In this document: positions 48,061 to 57,296 of the stretch, in pieces
Layout: each line of letters starts with the position of its first letter
How positions within the stretch are numbered: position 1 is the first letter of the stretch
Assembly (NCBI GenBank): GCA_000611775.1
Contig: KK106982.1
Span: 6,318,495-6,382,494, forward strand
Reading direction: 5' to 3'
DNA length: 64,000 nucleotides
From: Umbilicaria muhlenbergii
Lineage: Eukaryota; Ascomycota; Lecanoromycetes; Umbilicariales; Umbilicariaceae
Notes under the pieces: generated by a model
The model's database searches: none
Told to the model about the DNA's origin: nothing
The model's input: only the letters and a program-made list of their open reading frames with translations
Made by a program: the position numbers and the translations under genes

Positions 48061-49750
48061 ATGGCTATCCTGAGCGGAGTCGTCGGTGCAGCATTGAGTG
48101 AAAGCATTGGCCTGTAAATCATCACCGCCCTTTGTGCTTTGTTGGCGGTCAGTCCGACCCTTACATCCCTTGTTCCTATGCCATGCTTGAACTGACTTGA
48201 TTGCGGCTAGTATCCAATTGCGCATGCAATCAGCAACCTCTACTTTCACCCTTTCCCCAACTTTCCTGATTCTAAGCTTTGGGCAGCTTCTCGATTGCCC
48301 TTCATCTACTGTCTTTTGACAGGCAAGCTCGTCAAACGCCAGCGGGAGTCCAAGAAAAGTACGGTGAAATCGTCCGCTTTGCCCCGGACGAGATTTCTTT
48401 CGCAAGCGAGCAAGCTTGGACCGAAATTTATTCCTCTCACCGCAGTTACAACCGGGCTGGCAGGGACAAGGCTTATTACGTTGGTAGTTCCTTCTGCGAA
48501 AAAGCCCCTTACATCGTTCAGACGGTCTCGCTGATTCTATCAGCACCAAATGATCAGGCGGACAACCTCATCACCACGTATGATGCCAATTTTCACGCCC
48601 GTGTCCGCACTCTTTTGATCAACTCTTTCACTGAAGATTCTTCGTGCGCAGCACCCTCTGATCCATCATCACGCCGACATGCTCGTCTCCAAGCTCCGTG
48701 ACCTTGCGACCGCACCCGACAGCTTGGCGCATGGGGCTCTCGTCAACATGACAGACTGGCTGAACTTCTTTACCATTCATATGATAGGCGATCTGACTTT
48801 TGAAGAACCTTTCGGTTGTCTTTGAACCGCCGAGTATCATTCCTGGGTCCGTACGTTGTTCAGCTACCTTAAAGGCATGTCGCTTGCCGCTGTACCCCAA
48901 AATGAGAGGATTAATTATCACTTGAATCTAAAGAGCAATCGACCTGACTTCATGATGCCTTTCACGAAGAATAACGTCAACTTTGAAATCATGTCACGGG
49001 ACGAGACACAGTCGATGTTCAACTTTATAACCGTCGGCGGCTCAGAGACCACGGCAACAACCTTGAACGGCATCTTTAATTACTTATCCAGGAATCAGCG
49101 GATTCTGCAACGGCTATGCACGAAAATCCGAACATAGTTCAAGGAAGAGAATGCCATCACTATCGACGCAGTTCAGGGTCTTCCATACTTGGAAGCTGTC
49201 CTCAGCGAGGGGCTGCGGATGGGTAACCTCATTCCTGGCGGCCTACCGCGTGTGCTCCCTGAAGGTCGTGATACATATGCTGGAGTCTATCTCCTGGGAG
49301 GAGTAAGTCGCTTCCTCTGGCACTGACGCGCAGACAGGACTGAAGCTGACAGTCCCAGACAAGGTTGGGAGTCCGCACCTTCGCCGTCAACCGCTCACGC
49401 AAATTGTTCGCCGAACCCACACCGCTTTATGCCTAAGCGCTTAGTTGTCCAAAGGCGCACGTCCTACAGAGTATGACAACGATCAGCTGTCTCTCAGCAA
49501 GTCCTTCAGCGTTGGATTTCACAGCCGCCTGAGTCATCCTCTCACGTGGGTTGAGTTGCGCCTTGTTGTGTCTAGACTGCTGTGGGCGTTTGACTTCTTC
49601 GCGGAGCCAGCGGAGACGGTTGGCCTTGATGCCTTTCCAGTGATCAGGCTCATCCAAAAGCAATCAATGAGAATGAGAGTCAAGGTCAGAGCTGATGTTG
49701 AGTATAAGACGCCGTTACAAGATGATGATTTGAAACGGCACTGGCAATGA
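48061..49750 (+). pseudogene. Degenerate cytochrome P450
   Basis: P450 landmarks appear in order but in shifting frames: an N-terminal hydrophobic segment from ATG 48061; NLYFHPFPNFPDSKLWAA (about 48235-48290), the proline-rich hinge; KYGEIVRFAPDEISF (about 48350-48395); DWLNFFT (about 48755); the I-helix oxygen site VGGSETTATT (about 49034-49060); the K-helix ExxR as EGLR (about 49208); and a haem region FSVGFHSRLSHPLTWVE (about 49508-49560). The haem ligand cysteine is replaced by arginine, an in-frame TAA lies in the first exon (about 48115), and several frame changes occur between exons (for example about 48345). It cannot make an active P450. The family resembles microsomal monooxygenases of secondary metabolism; the subfamily is not assigned. 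Its 5' end lies 200 bp from the hAT MITE. Confidence 0.85.
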
Positions 49751-50236
49751 GACTTCGGCTTCTTATCCTGGATAACACGATAGTGGGAGCATCTGTAGGC
49801 ATCATAGTGGAGAGTCAATGATTTTCCCTTTATTAAGGTTGTTAAATGTCTCATTCTTCTGAGGAGGCAGTAGCTGCTTCACAGGATTCAGATCAAAAGA
49901 CTCTATTCACTTTAGAGTTTGAGAATCAGCAGTAACATGATCATGAACAACTTAAAGAACATGAGAATGACAATGAAAAGAGTTTTCTACATATGTTTAT
50001 TAGTGATGGGCTCTTATCTAACTGTGGAGGCGGTGTAGAACCTACTCCGCATGATTATGCCTGCCCCGCGAGTCTGCCGGCCGAATTTGCCAGTCCGGAA
50101 GTAGTCCGCGTACACTGATACTAATTTTTTACCTATCGTGTACCGCATGCTTTGATTGGCAGTACAGTAGTGTTCGTTGATCGCGTACATGAATGGCTGA
50201 TCATCCGACGTTCTTTTCTGCTCAAACCACAAGAAA
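49751..50236. other. Spacer with a CpG-poor island
   Basis: 49840-50015 is a CpG-poor island that reads on the + strand as an acidic Ser/Glu/Gln-rich stretch from an ATG at 49847, interrupted by one stop. It resembles gag N-termini of LTR elements in composition but is not identified. The remainder is unremarkable sequence upstream of the acetyltransferase. Confidence 0.3.
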
Positions 50237-50985
50237 ATGACGATTCGCAAAGCACGCCTCAGTGACTGCCCCGCCATGGCCTCCGTCGCCGCTGCCGCCT
50301 TCCTGAACGAATCCCTCTTCGGCGATTTCATGCACCCCCATCGCCACGAGTACCCCTCCGATTGGGCCTTCTGGTGGGAATGTCGATCTCGCGCCGCAGT
50401 CGTGAATAGTTTGAAAGAGTGTTTCGTTGCTGTAGACGATACTTCAGGAAAGGTCGTGGGCGTGGCGGAGTGGGAGAGATGGGCTGCAGGTGGCAAGAAA
50501 AGCCTGAAGCCTCTAGGTCTGCGTATGTTAGCTACTACTTTCTTTCAGCTCGTCTTGCTGAGGCATGCCAAGGCCTTCAAAGTACCTATGTCGCGGTGGT
50601 GAATTGGGTGTCGAGTAGTATCTGGCCGGACAGGTCTGCTGATCCATCCAAGCGCAATGCTCTGGAAGAGGCGTTTCCGGCGTTTGCGCATAACTGGGAG
50701 GGAGATAGAGCGGAAACCTGGTTCTTGGACCTGTTGTGCGTGCATCCGGATTTTCAAGGCAAAGGCTTTGGTCGTGAGCTAGTCAGTTGGGGTGTCCGCC
50801 GTTCGGAAGAGGAAGGTGTTTGCACTTCTCTTATCTCATCGGAGAATAATGAGGGGTTCTACGGGAAGTCAGGGTTTGTGGAGAAGGGAAGAGCGAACGT
50901 GGGTGTTTTGAAAGAAGTGAGGGGAGGAGCGATTATGTTTAGAGACGTCACTACAGACCGACAGGTGACGGAAGGTGAGGGTTGA
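50237..50985 (+). CDS. GNAT-family N-acetyltransferase
   Basis: Two exons (50237-50522 and 50573-50985) with a 50-bp intron (GTATGT...AAG) give 232 aa. The N-terminus MTIRKARLSDCPAMASVAAAAF is the usual first strand and helix of the GNAT fold. The acetyl-CoA pyrophosphate loop is QGKGFG (residues 157-162) within LDLLCVHPDFQGKGFGRELV. A C-terminal NEGFYGKSGF segment follows, as in many fungal members. GNAT enzymes transfer acetyl from acetyl-CoA to an amine; the acceptor here is unknown. No targeting signal is seen, so it is probably cytosolic. The intron was placed to keep the frame and the family pattern; an alternative acceptor at 50548 would make an unusually short 26-bp intron. Confidence 0.83.
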
Positions 50986-51281
50986 TACTACTTAAAACCA
51001 GCTCTCGGATTTCACTATGATGGACACACTTATGCTAGGGGCAGAGAAATGGGAGGTCGTTACTTTTTATTAATGGAAAACTTTTCTTTCTTGAGGCATT
51101 TAACAAAGCAGTAGACCTGCGACTATCCACCTGTGACTTGGTCTAGAACTTCTAAAGACGCTCATTCCATCACACAACTGCTAGACGTTCGTCCATCTCT
51201 TAACTGATCGCAATAAGCCTAATTAAGGGTGAACACAACACGCAAAATCCGAGCACCTTATTTCCACTATGTCGTGCCAGG
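50986..51281. other. Convergent spacer
   Basis: About 300 bp between the 3' ends of the acetyltransferase and the first secreted-protein gene. No feature seen. Confidence 0.4.
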
Positions 51282-51918
51282 TTACCCACGAATACTGATC
51301 TCTCCAGTACCAACCAAGTGAATTCCATCAAAAATCCAGACATGGGCACAGGCATAAACGTTCGTCTGAGTCATGAAATCCTTTAGCCCCCATAACGCCG
51401 ACGCCAAAACACCCCAGGTCATTTGCCTGTTATTGGCATTTCCCACAGAAAATGACAGAACGGGAGTAGTGAATCCGAACTTCCCTGTAGGTAGTAAGCC
51501 GTCTCCCGCCGACATCAAGTGTGTGTACACAGCGTTGTATGCATTGTTGACAAGTGCTAATGTTGGTTCGGATAGGAGCGGGGCTGTCATCCTCAACGTC
51601 ATGTACGTCTGCGTGCCATGGACACACCAGATGTAAGTACTAGCTCGGGGTAGTACAGTTGTGACAGTACGGCGAGTGAACGTGCTGCCGTTAGGGTGTT
51701 CGTCAGCACGAGAAAGTTTAAGAGTAAAGAGATGACGGAGATCAAAGGAGTAGAAGAAGACGTAGAGGCAAAACGTACGTGCCGGCGACGATGGTAGGAG
51801 CGTTGGTGCAGTGTTGGCTCCGAGCGGCTATAACGTTCGCAGAGATGAGAATGGACAGATGTGAAGTTATTGTACAGAGAATAAGACAGAGGACAGGAAG
51901 CCTATTCAACAGCATCAT
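51282..51918 (-). CDS. Small secreted protein, paralogue 1 of a tandem pair
   Basis: Two exons (51918-51779 and 51639-51282) with a 139-bp intron starting GTACGT give 165 aa. The start MMLLNRLPVLCLILC makes a typical signal peptide (about 27 residues); an upstream in-frame ATG at 52014 would add 32 residues and bury it. The mature part starts around ARSQHCTNAPTIVAGT and has a central region with NANNRQMTWGVLASALWGL. It aligns over its whole length with the product of 52548-53226, including the intron position and phase within the codon after VAG. No known domain is recognised. Probably extracellular; an effector-like or surface role is only inference. Confidence 0.72.
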
Positions 51919-52547
51919 ACAAGGCGCATGAGTGTTGTGAACTGGCAAAGCGGAATAGAGAGATTTAGTACGGGTGTAAGTTCGGGTTAGGTGATAGAAG
52001 CCACTAAATGGCATTTGAACTTGCAGTGGGAGATACCTTATCTAGCCTGTGGTCTGAAACAAGAAGGACAGCAAAATACCCCTAATGACAGCATCACTCA
52101 TCGGCAAGTCGCCTATGGGTGCAGGCGTTCCAATGCAAATGGCTCAACATTTTACCTCCTCAGGACTTGATGATCCACAATCCTCTTCGAACAAAGAAAG
52201 ATAAGTAATGTTTAGAGTGGAGAAACTGCGATCTCGTACTTAACGAACGGAATATTATATTCAGACTCGTGAATTCTATACAAGTAGGGGAAGAAAGCTT
52301 TCAAATATTCGCAGATAGTGGTTAAGTGCCCTTAAGGCCATTAAGAGTTTTCCCGCTTGGGTCCATCTGTGACACTGGTGGAAGACATGCGGTTCTAATC
52401 TGACAGAGCATTTGGAAGAAACGTGTTTAAAATGGCTCTCAGGAGATGGAAAATTTAGAGACACTACGGATCGGTCACTTTGTACGCGGACCTAGGGATT
52501 AAGGATCTCACTTACAACAGTCAGGTATCAAGAGTGTGAGGTATCTA
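51919..52547. other. Intergenic region between the tandem paralogues
   Basis: About 630 bp, expected to hold the promoter of paralogue 1. No recognisable ORF, repeat or clear TATA box. Confidence 0.35.
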
Positions 52548-53226
52548 TCAGATTCGGCCAAATTGACCCCATCCTACCTGATTTTCTCCATCATAGATAT
52601 CGAACGAGGCACTAAAAGATGTCCCTTGCTCATTCACATAGTCTCTCACGGCCAACAATGCGGCGGCTGCCACTCCATAAGTTGTTTGGTGGTTATTGGT
52701 ATTTTGAACATGTATTTCCAGACCATCTCCAACGTAACTCAGATGCCCCTGGAGGATGGTGCCATCGCCAAACCCTTGGATATGCTGGATGGTTTCAACG
52801 TATGCTGATCGCAGGAGAGAGGACATTGGGACATAGCATTCCGGAGGAATCGGCATGAAAAGCCTGAATATAATGTATGTGTGCGAGCTAGGAGCGCACC
52901 ACGGGCCCGGACGCGGCTGAACAGTCAGCGGGGGGGTTGGAGGGAGGGATCGGGAGAGTGCGGCCCTGGGAATCCCTTCGAGGAAGCTGGTCGCAGAAGG
53001 ACGTTAGTAAGAGCGTTGTCAAGCTGGGAGGGAGGGCCAAGAGAACGTACGTTCCGGCAACTGTGAGAGGCGCATTTGCGCAGAATTGACTGCGGCGATT
53101 TAATATAGACGTGGACGATGCGGATGCGCTGGTCTTGGGGCGGAGTGGGTTTGCTCCGCAGAGAGCGAACAACTGAGATATGATGACAAGAGTTTCAAGG
53201 TATGTACATGAGCGTTTCAACTGCAT
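52548..53226 (-). CDS. Small secreted protein, paralogue 2 of a tandem pair
   Basis: Two exons (53226-53051 and 52863-52548) with a 187-bp intron, again starting GTACGT after the codons for VAG, give 163 aa. The N-terminus MQLKRSCTYLETLVIISQLFALCGA is a signal peptide. The mature part has RRSQFCANAPLTVAGT, then NTNNHQTTYGVAAAALLAVRDYV and FDIYDGENQVGWG, each matched by paralogue 1. Same orientation, size and gene structure as paralogue 1, about 630 bp away, so they arose by tandem duplication and have diverged strongly in protein sequence. The family is not recognised; only one conserved cysteine pair position is evident. Confidence 0.72.
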
Positions 53227-53765
53227 GACGAGATCTTGGGAATTATTAAGAGGACAAAAGAACGCAGCGAAGATGTTTTGACAAGACAGCGAATTTCCGC
53301 GGCTTCATCCGGCTCTTTTTATGGCCCATCATGGCTTCGGCTTTCCTTTCACGGCGGTGAGTCCTGAATAAATTGAAACAGAAACCGTCACGGAAACGAT
53401 GGTGTACTGGACTAACACAGTGATAGATGAAGACGGACATGTTTCATCGGGATTCGGATTGTAGCATGTGCTCGCGCATAGATTGCCGGGTGGGATTCCG
53501 AAAGCGACGCTTACAGAAAACGACTCAATACACGGCCGAAGAAGGAAGACGGCTCATCAGAATAAGAAGTGGAAACATTAGTGTCGCGTTGTTATCAGGA
53601 GGATTCCCTCTGTCGTTGTTGCTAGGCAGGAGTCCAGAACAGCGTCGCGACCTATCGTGGGGTTACACCGCCCATGCGCACGCAATGTGGCAGGCAAGCA
53701 CGATGCAGCATCGTACCGGCCTCTCCATCAAGCACGCGAAACACACCTCAGCAACATGAAGCATC
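53227..53765. other. Spacer, no gene recognised
   Basis: About 540 bp. A 110-codon + strand ORF (53427-53759) has no recognisable content and no promoter-like context; it is not called. Confidence 0.35.
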
Positions 53766-54395
53766 TCAGAGTGTCTTCTCCATCTTTTTTCCGGCCGCAT
53801 CCTTGAACAGCGCATAAGCCAATACCACCCACGCCGCGATGAACACCGCCATCCCCATCGCGTGTCGCAGGAAAACCACCAAACTCCTGCCACACCGCCG
53901 CGTCGCTAGTCACCTTCGCCGCCTCCGCAGTCTATAGCACCCACGAGCGCCCCTCTGTTAGCCTCTCACCATAATCTCAACCATCTCGCCATCACTACAC
54001 GGACTAAACCTCTTGCTCTCTCTACCTAAGTCGCTACGACGGAGCAATAGAGAGTCCAAAGAGACCCCGCTTTCAATCGGCAACGTCCCTCTAGCCCCCC
54101 ACCGCGAATTCGACACCTCCGATAACGTCGCCGGCCACTGCCCAAGTACAACCATACCCCACCACATCAACCGACACGACGTATCACCCAGTTCCACATA
54201 GTCGCCGCCGAGTATCAGGCCCATGGCCGTGGACGAGCAGGCCCCGTTGAAAAACTGCTTGTGTGCTCATAAAGCCAGGCGCGGATAAGGCGTCGCTGCG
54301 ATGCAGATGCCCCAGGCAAGGCCGCTGATGAAGAGGCAGACGCCGGATTGGAGGAGGGAGTAAGCGGTGCGCTTTTGAAGGGGGGATGGATTGCT
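53766..54395 (-). pseudogene. Broken membrane protein resembling hydroxylaminobenzene mutase
   Basis: On the - strand the sequence runs SLLQSGVCLFISGLAWGI...TPYPRLAL, then an in-frame TGA (54267-54269), then in the same frame AHKQFFNGACSSTAMGLILGG...LMWWGMVVLGQWPATLSEVSNSRWG. After a probable intron (about 54060-53932) it continues as TSDAAVWQE, a one-base frame shift, then VVFLRHAMGMAVFIAAWVVLAYALF. The four hydrophobic segments and the PRLALxAH, LSExxNxxWG pattern recall the small four-helix hydroxylaminobenzene-mutase family, which rearranges hydroxylaminobenzene to aminophenol in bacteria and has fungal homologues of unknown role. No start ATG is evident. The stop, the frame shift and the missing start together mark it as a pseudogene. 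The family call is from pattern memory and is moderate. Confidence 0.55.
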
Positions 54396-55035
54396 GTTGG
54401 GGCGGGGTGGGGCTTGTGCTGGGAGTATGGGGGTGCCGAGCCAGCTGCACCAGAGGTTGCCTGGGGGAAGAAGTTGGAGGGGGTATCGATGGGCCCGCCG
54501 TTTGAGGCGGAGTGGAAAGGAGCGAGGTAACAAACGGCTTGGCGTGGCGGGAAGAACCTTGGCTTAGAGAGCTTGCGGCGGGTGGGCAAGAAATGCGAAC
54601 CGAGTCATCACTACGCTTGATTTCCCACATGGCTAAGGTACTTGCATCTATGCACAAAAGATGGGCAGTCTTCAGCTGGGGCCCTCCCCCGTATGACAAT
54701 GAAAGCGATATACTGACGTCCGTGAAGTGAAGGTTGCAGGTATCCATGGCTTCCCCCACATCTGCATTGACCTGTCCTAAGATCCCGTCTTGATACGTGA
54801 GTGGTTGAGAGGAACCCCAGCTGTGAACCGCCACTTGCTTGATCCACGCAGCTGGTGGAAACTTCTCAGTTCGATGTCGAGAGGAGGACGTCGGGTGATA
54901 CAAGGTAGGGAGGGTTTTGGAGCCCTATATGTACTTTTTAGGTCAAGAATATTGGTCTGCCACCGAGGGCCCGGTTCAGCGGTCTTGCTCAGAATTGCTT
55001 GACGAATTTTCACTAGAGCCCTTTCGTCGTTATTC

Positions 55036-55150
55036 GTACTTTGACTGCTACTGCGAACGTTTTCATATTTCCACTTTGACTACTAGTACAAATATGGTCG
55101 TATCTGTATTTTGACTGCTAGTACACACGTTTTTATTTTTTGCATCTTGA
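55036..55150. repeat. Three direct repeats with ~36-bp period
   Basis: The motif TTTGACTRCTAGTAC occurs three times with AT-rich spacers, with the middle copy reading ACTAGTACAAATATGG. The same 16 bases occur inside the hAT MITE at about 47739-47754, so it may be the scar of a related element. No inverted ends or duplication were found here. Confidence 0.5.
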
Positions 55151-55405
55151 CCGCTAAGCTATGTTTGTCTATGGTAATGATGCTACAGCGCGAGTATCAA
55201 GAGGACCCTCAGCTCCAGATTGCCACATGATCTGTTGATACGCCTGCGCTCTGACTCCACTCCTGCCTATCGCCAATCCATTTGCTGCGGTGAGGTTGAG
55301 GGTTTAGGCTCGCCCCGGAACATTTGTGCTTCTATTGGGGAAAAGCTTCAACCTTGGCGGCAAGCTTGCGCCAGAGGACAGAGCACCACGGCAGACCCCA
55401 AAGAT

Positions 55406-55415
55406 GTATATAAAA
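55406..55415 (+). promoter_or_regulatory. TATA box of the Cys-rich secreted protein gene
   Basis: TATATAAAAA lies about 115 bp upstream of the ATG at 55526. It is followed at about +30 by a pyrimidine-rich stretch with CATTCACTC motifs that suits transcription initiation. A strong TATA with a short CT-rich leader is usual for highly expressed or inducible fungal genes. Confidence 0.65.
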
Positions 55416-55525
55416 AGCCTGTGCATCTAAGAAACGCTCGCTCTCCATTCACTCTATTCACTCCACCTTGTCCAAAAACTTCTCTACTAACAGCTTCTTT
55501 ACTCTCAATCATATCATCTCCCAAC

Positions 55526-56116
55526 ATGGTTCACCTCCGCTCAGTCGTCAAGGCTGCGGCCCTTCTCTTCCTCGTCCCGACAGTTCTCGCCGACACCCTC
55601 AACCGCACCATGTGCTACTGCGGCACTCCAAGCGGCGAACTGGATGTCCTCGTCGAGGCCGGCTGCTACTACTTCTTCCAATACCACAGCAACCCGTACA
55701 ACCTCGACCTGAACGTCGACTACACCTGCCGCAGCGCCAACTACGACAACGCCTGCACCATGCGCATGCACCAGAAGCAGAAGCGCTGCCGCACCTACGA
55801 CGAGGGTTGGGAGTTCTGCTACGACCAGAACGGCAAGGGCCTCGACCGCTACTCCTTGATGGGAATCAAGCACGGCGTCGGGGGCTTGATCGTCCAACCG
55901 CCCAAGGAAGAGGTCAACCAGATCTGCGACAACCTCTGCATGAAGCATGTCGGCCTGCCCCGGATCCCCAAGCCGTGGGATATCTCCAATCTTGTCGGCC
56001 ACATCGTCGAGTGGCGCGGAGACAGCGTCGTCGAGATTTTCCCGGAGCTGCCAGATATCGTCCTCCCCCACCGGGGCTTCCCTCCGGGCAATACGCCCGG
56101 TTCTGATGATGAATGA
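55526..56116 (+). CDS. Cysteine-rich small secreted protein
   Basis: An intronless frame of 196 aa from the ATG at 55526. An upstream in-frame extension to 55220 would hide the signal peptide and cross the TATA box, so it is rejected. Residues 1-22 (ending VLAD) are a clear signal peptide. The mature protein of about 174 residues has nine cysteines (30, 32, 47, 68, 77, 88, 98, 134, 138), most of them in the first two thirds, and a low-complexity Pro/Gly/Asp C-terminus. It contains a possible N-glycosylation site, NRT (26-28). No known family is recognised. Codon use is strongly biased to C-ending codons, suggesting high expression. It is extracellular, and effector-like by size and cysteine content (inference). 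Confidence 0.82.
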   Translation: MVHLRSVVKAAALLFLVPTVLADTLNRTMCYCGTPSGELDVLVEAGCYYFFQYHSNPYNLDLNVDYTCRSANYDNACTMRMHQKQKRCRTYDEGWEFCYDQNGKGLDRYSLMGIKHGVGGLIVQPPKEEVNQICDNLCMKHVGLPRIPKPWDISNLVGHIVEWRGDSVVEIFPELPDIVLPHRGFPPGNTPGSDDE

Positions 56117-57296
56117 GGTATGTTTTCCCATGCACGGCAGGGGGCATGCAGTGGATCCATCTAACCTCGAATGTTAGGGGACCTCCAGGGTACGCCGACG
56201 TTGAGGGTGCATGATTCTGTTTTCTTGTGGGACGAAATTGATGGCGGGGCGTGGCTTTGACGGGATTTGGAGATGTTGCTTTTGGGGAGATCCCGGATGT
56301 GCTTGCTTGTTCTGCGGCAAATGTACATTACTTGTTATTCCAACGATGCAATTCTCCACGAAGTCTATAACTTTGTGAGCACTTGAGGAGACCCTGGCTC
56401 ACGTAAATGGTTGAAACGAGAAGCAAGACAGTACCGGTGGGAACCCTCCAACGCCGATACTACTAGTCTTACCCAGGACACAAAGACGTAACATAGCTTA
56501 TCTTATGGACTAGTTCTTTTCCGACGCAGGCCTGCCGCTGACGGAACTTGAAGCTTCACCTCCAATTTAGTACAAGGCTGTTGTGGGGAAAAGACATCCC
56601 TTCCTCCAGTGGGCCGCGGTCCAGCCTCCGGTGCCCCCTCACGTGTTTCCCGCCACAGGGCAATGCCTTTACATCCTACAGGTTGATGTGGTCGATCAAG
56701 GAAGGAAGTCATGCCATTGTGCAGCGTCTATCCAGTTCGAGAAGGGTTGGAGCTATATTGTGGTCATTGATCTTCAGGTACCAGCGAGTTCGAAATGGAT
56801 CATCTCCTACTCATATGAGCATGGTCACTGTTGCCATCACCCGACAGCGACAGCCGGCATCACTCGGCTAATCATGAAGTCATCGACTTTTCTCTTTTCC
56901 CTTTTCTCTTTGCTCTTTGCTCTTTGCTCTGGTCTCCCTTTGCAGTAGCCAATCCTTGCACTTGCGCTGTTCGGAGGATACCCCGCCATGCGCGCCTGGG
57001 CACGAGCCAATCGAGGCATTCCCATGACCCACTCTACTGGAACCTTCCTTGCCACCCCCCCACTGTCATCCTCTTCCTCTTCCTCTCGCTCTTCCTCTTC
57101 TTCTTCTTCTTCTTCTTCTTCTTCTGCTGCTGCTGCGACTACTTCTTCCTTTCCTCTTATCTTCATTTATATCTGCATTCTCATCTCAACTCATCCACTC
57201 TACCACTGACTCGCACTTCCGTCATCCACTCTCACTTTTACCTCGGACTACACACCGGCGATCCGAACCTTCCGCTTCCACAACACTCCCATCACC
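56117..57296. other. Intergenic region, catalase promoter
   Basis: About 1.2 kb without a supported gene. The part from 56880 to 57296 is strongly pyrimidine-rich on the + strand, as in promoters and leaders of highly expressed fungal genes, and includes a CTT microsatellite. ORFs across it are Ser- or Leu-run translations. Confidence 0.5.
57062..57160 (+). repeat. CT-rich microsatellite, (CTT)n then (CTG)n
   Basis: An imperfect (TCC/CTT) tract grades into about ten perfect CTT units and then four CTG units. It lies 140-230 bp upstream of the catalase start, probably within the promoter or 5' leader. Confidence 0.9.

Larger units (their letters stand above)
54396..55525. other. Spacer upstream of the Cys-rich secreted protein
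   Basis: No gene supported. Long overlapping ORFs at 54184-54903 are low-complexity Pro/Ser translations opposite or beside the broken gene. Three spaced copies of a TTTGACTGCTAGTAC-like motif lie at 55036-55125, and a TATA box at 55406. Confidence 0.4.

Noticed and set aside
48022-48549. 175-codon - strand ORF
   Set aside because: It is a shadow of the P450 pseudogene on the opposite strand; it has no recognisable motif.
54184-54903. 239-codon Pro/Ser-rich - strand ORF
   Set aside because: It overlaps the hydroxylaminobenzene-mutase-like remnant in another frame and is low-complexity; the membrane-segment frame is the meaningful one.
55220-55525. N-terminal extension of the Cys-rich secreted protein
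   Set aside because: It runs through the TATA box and would place the signal peptide internally.
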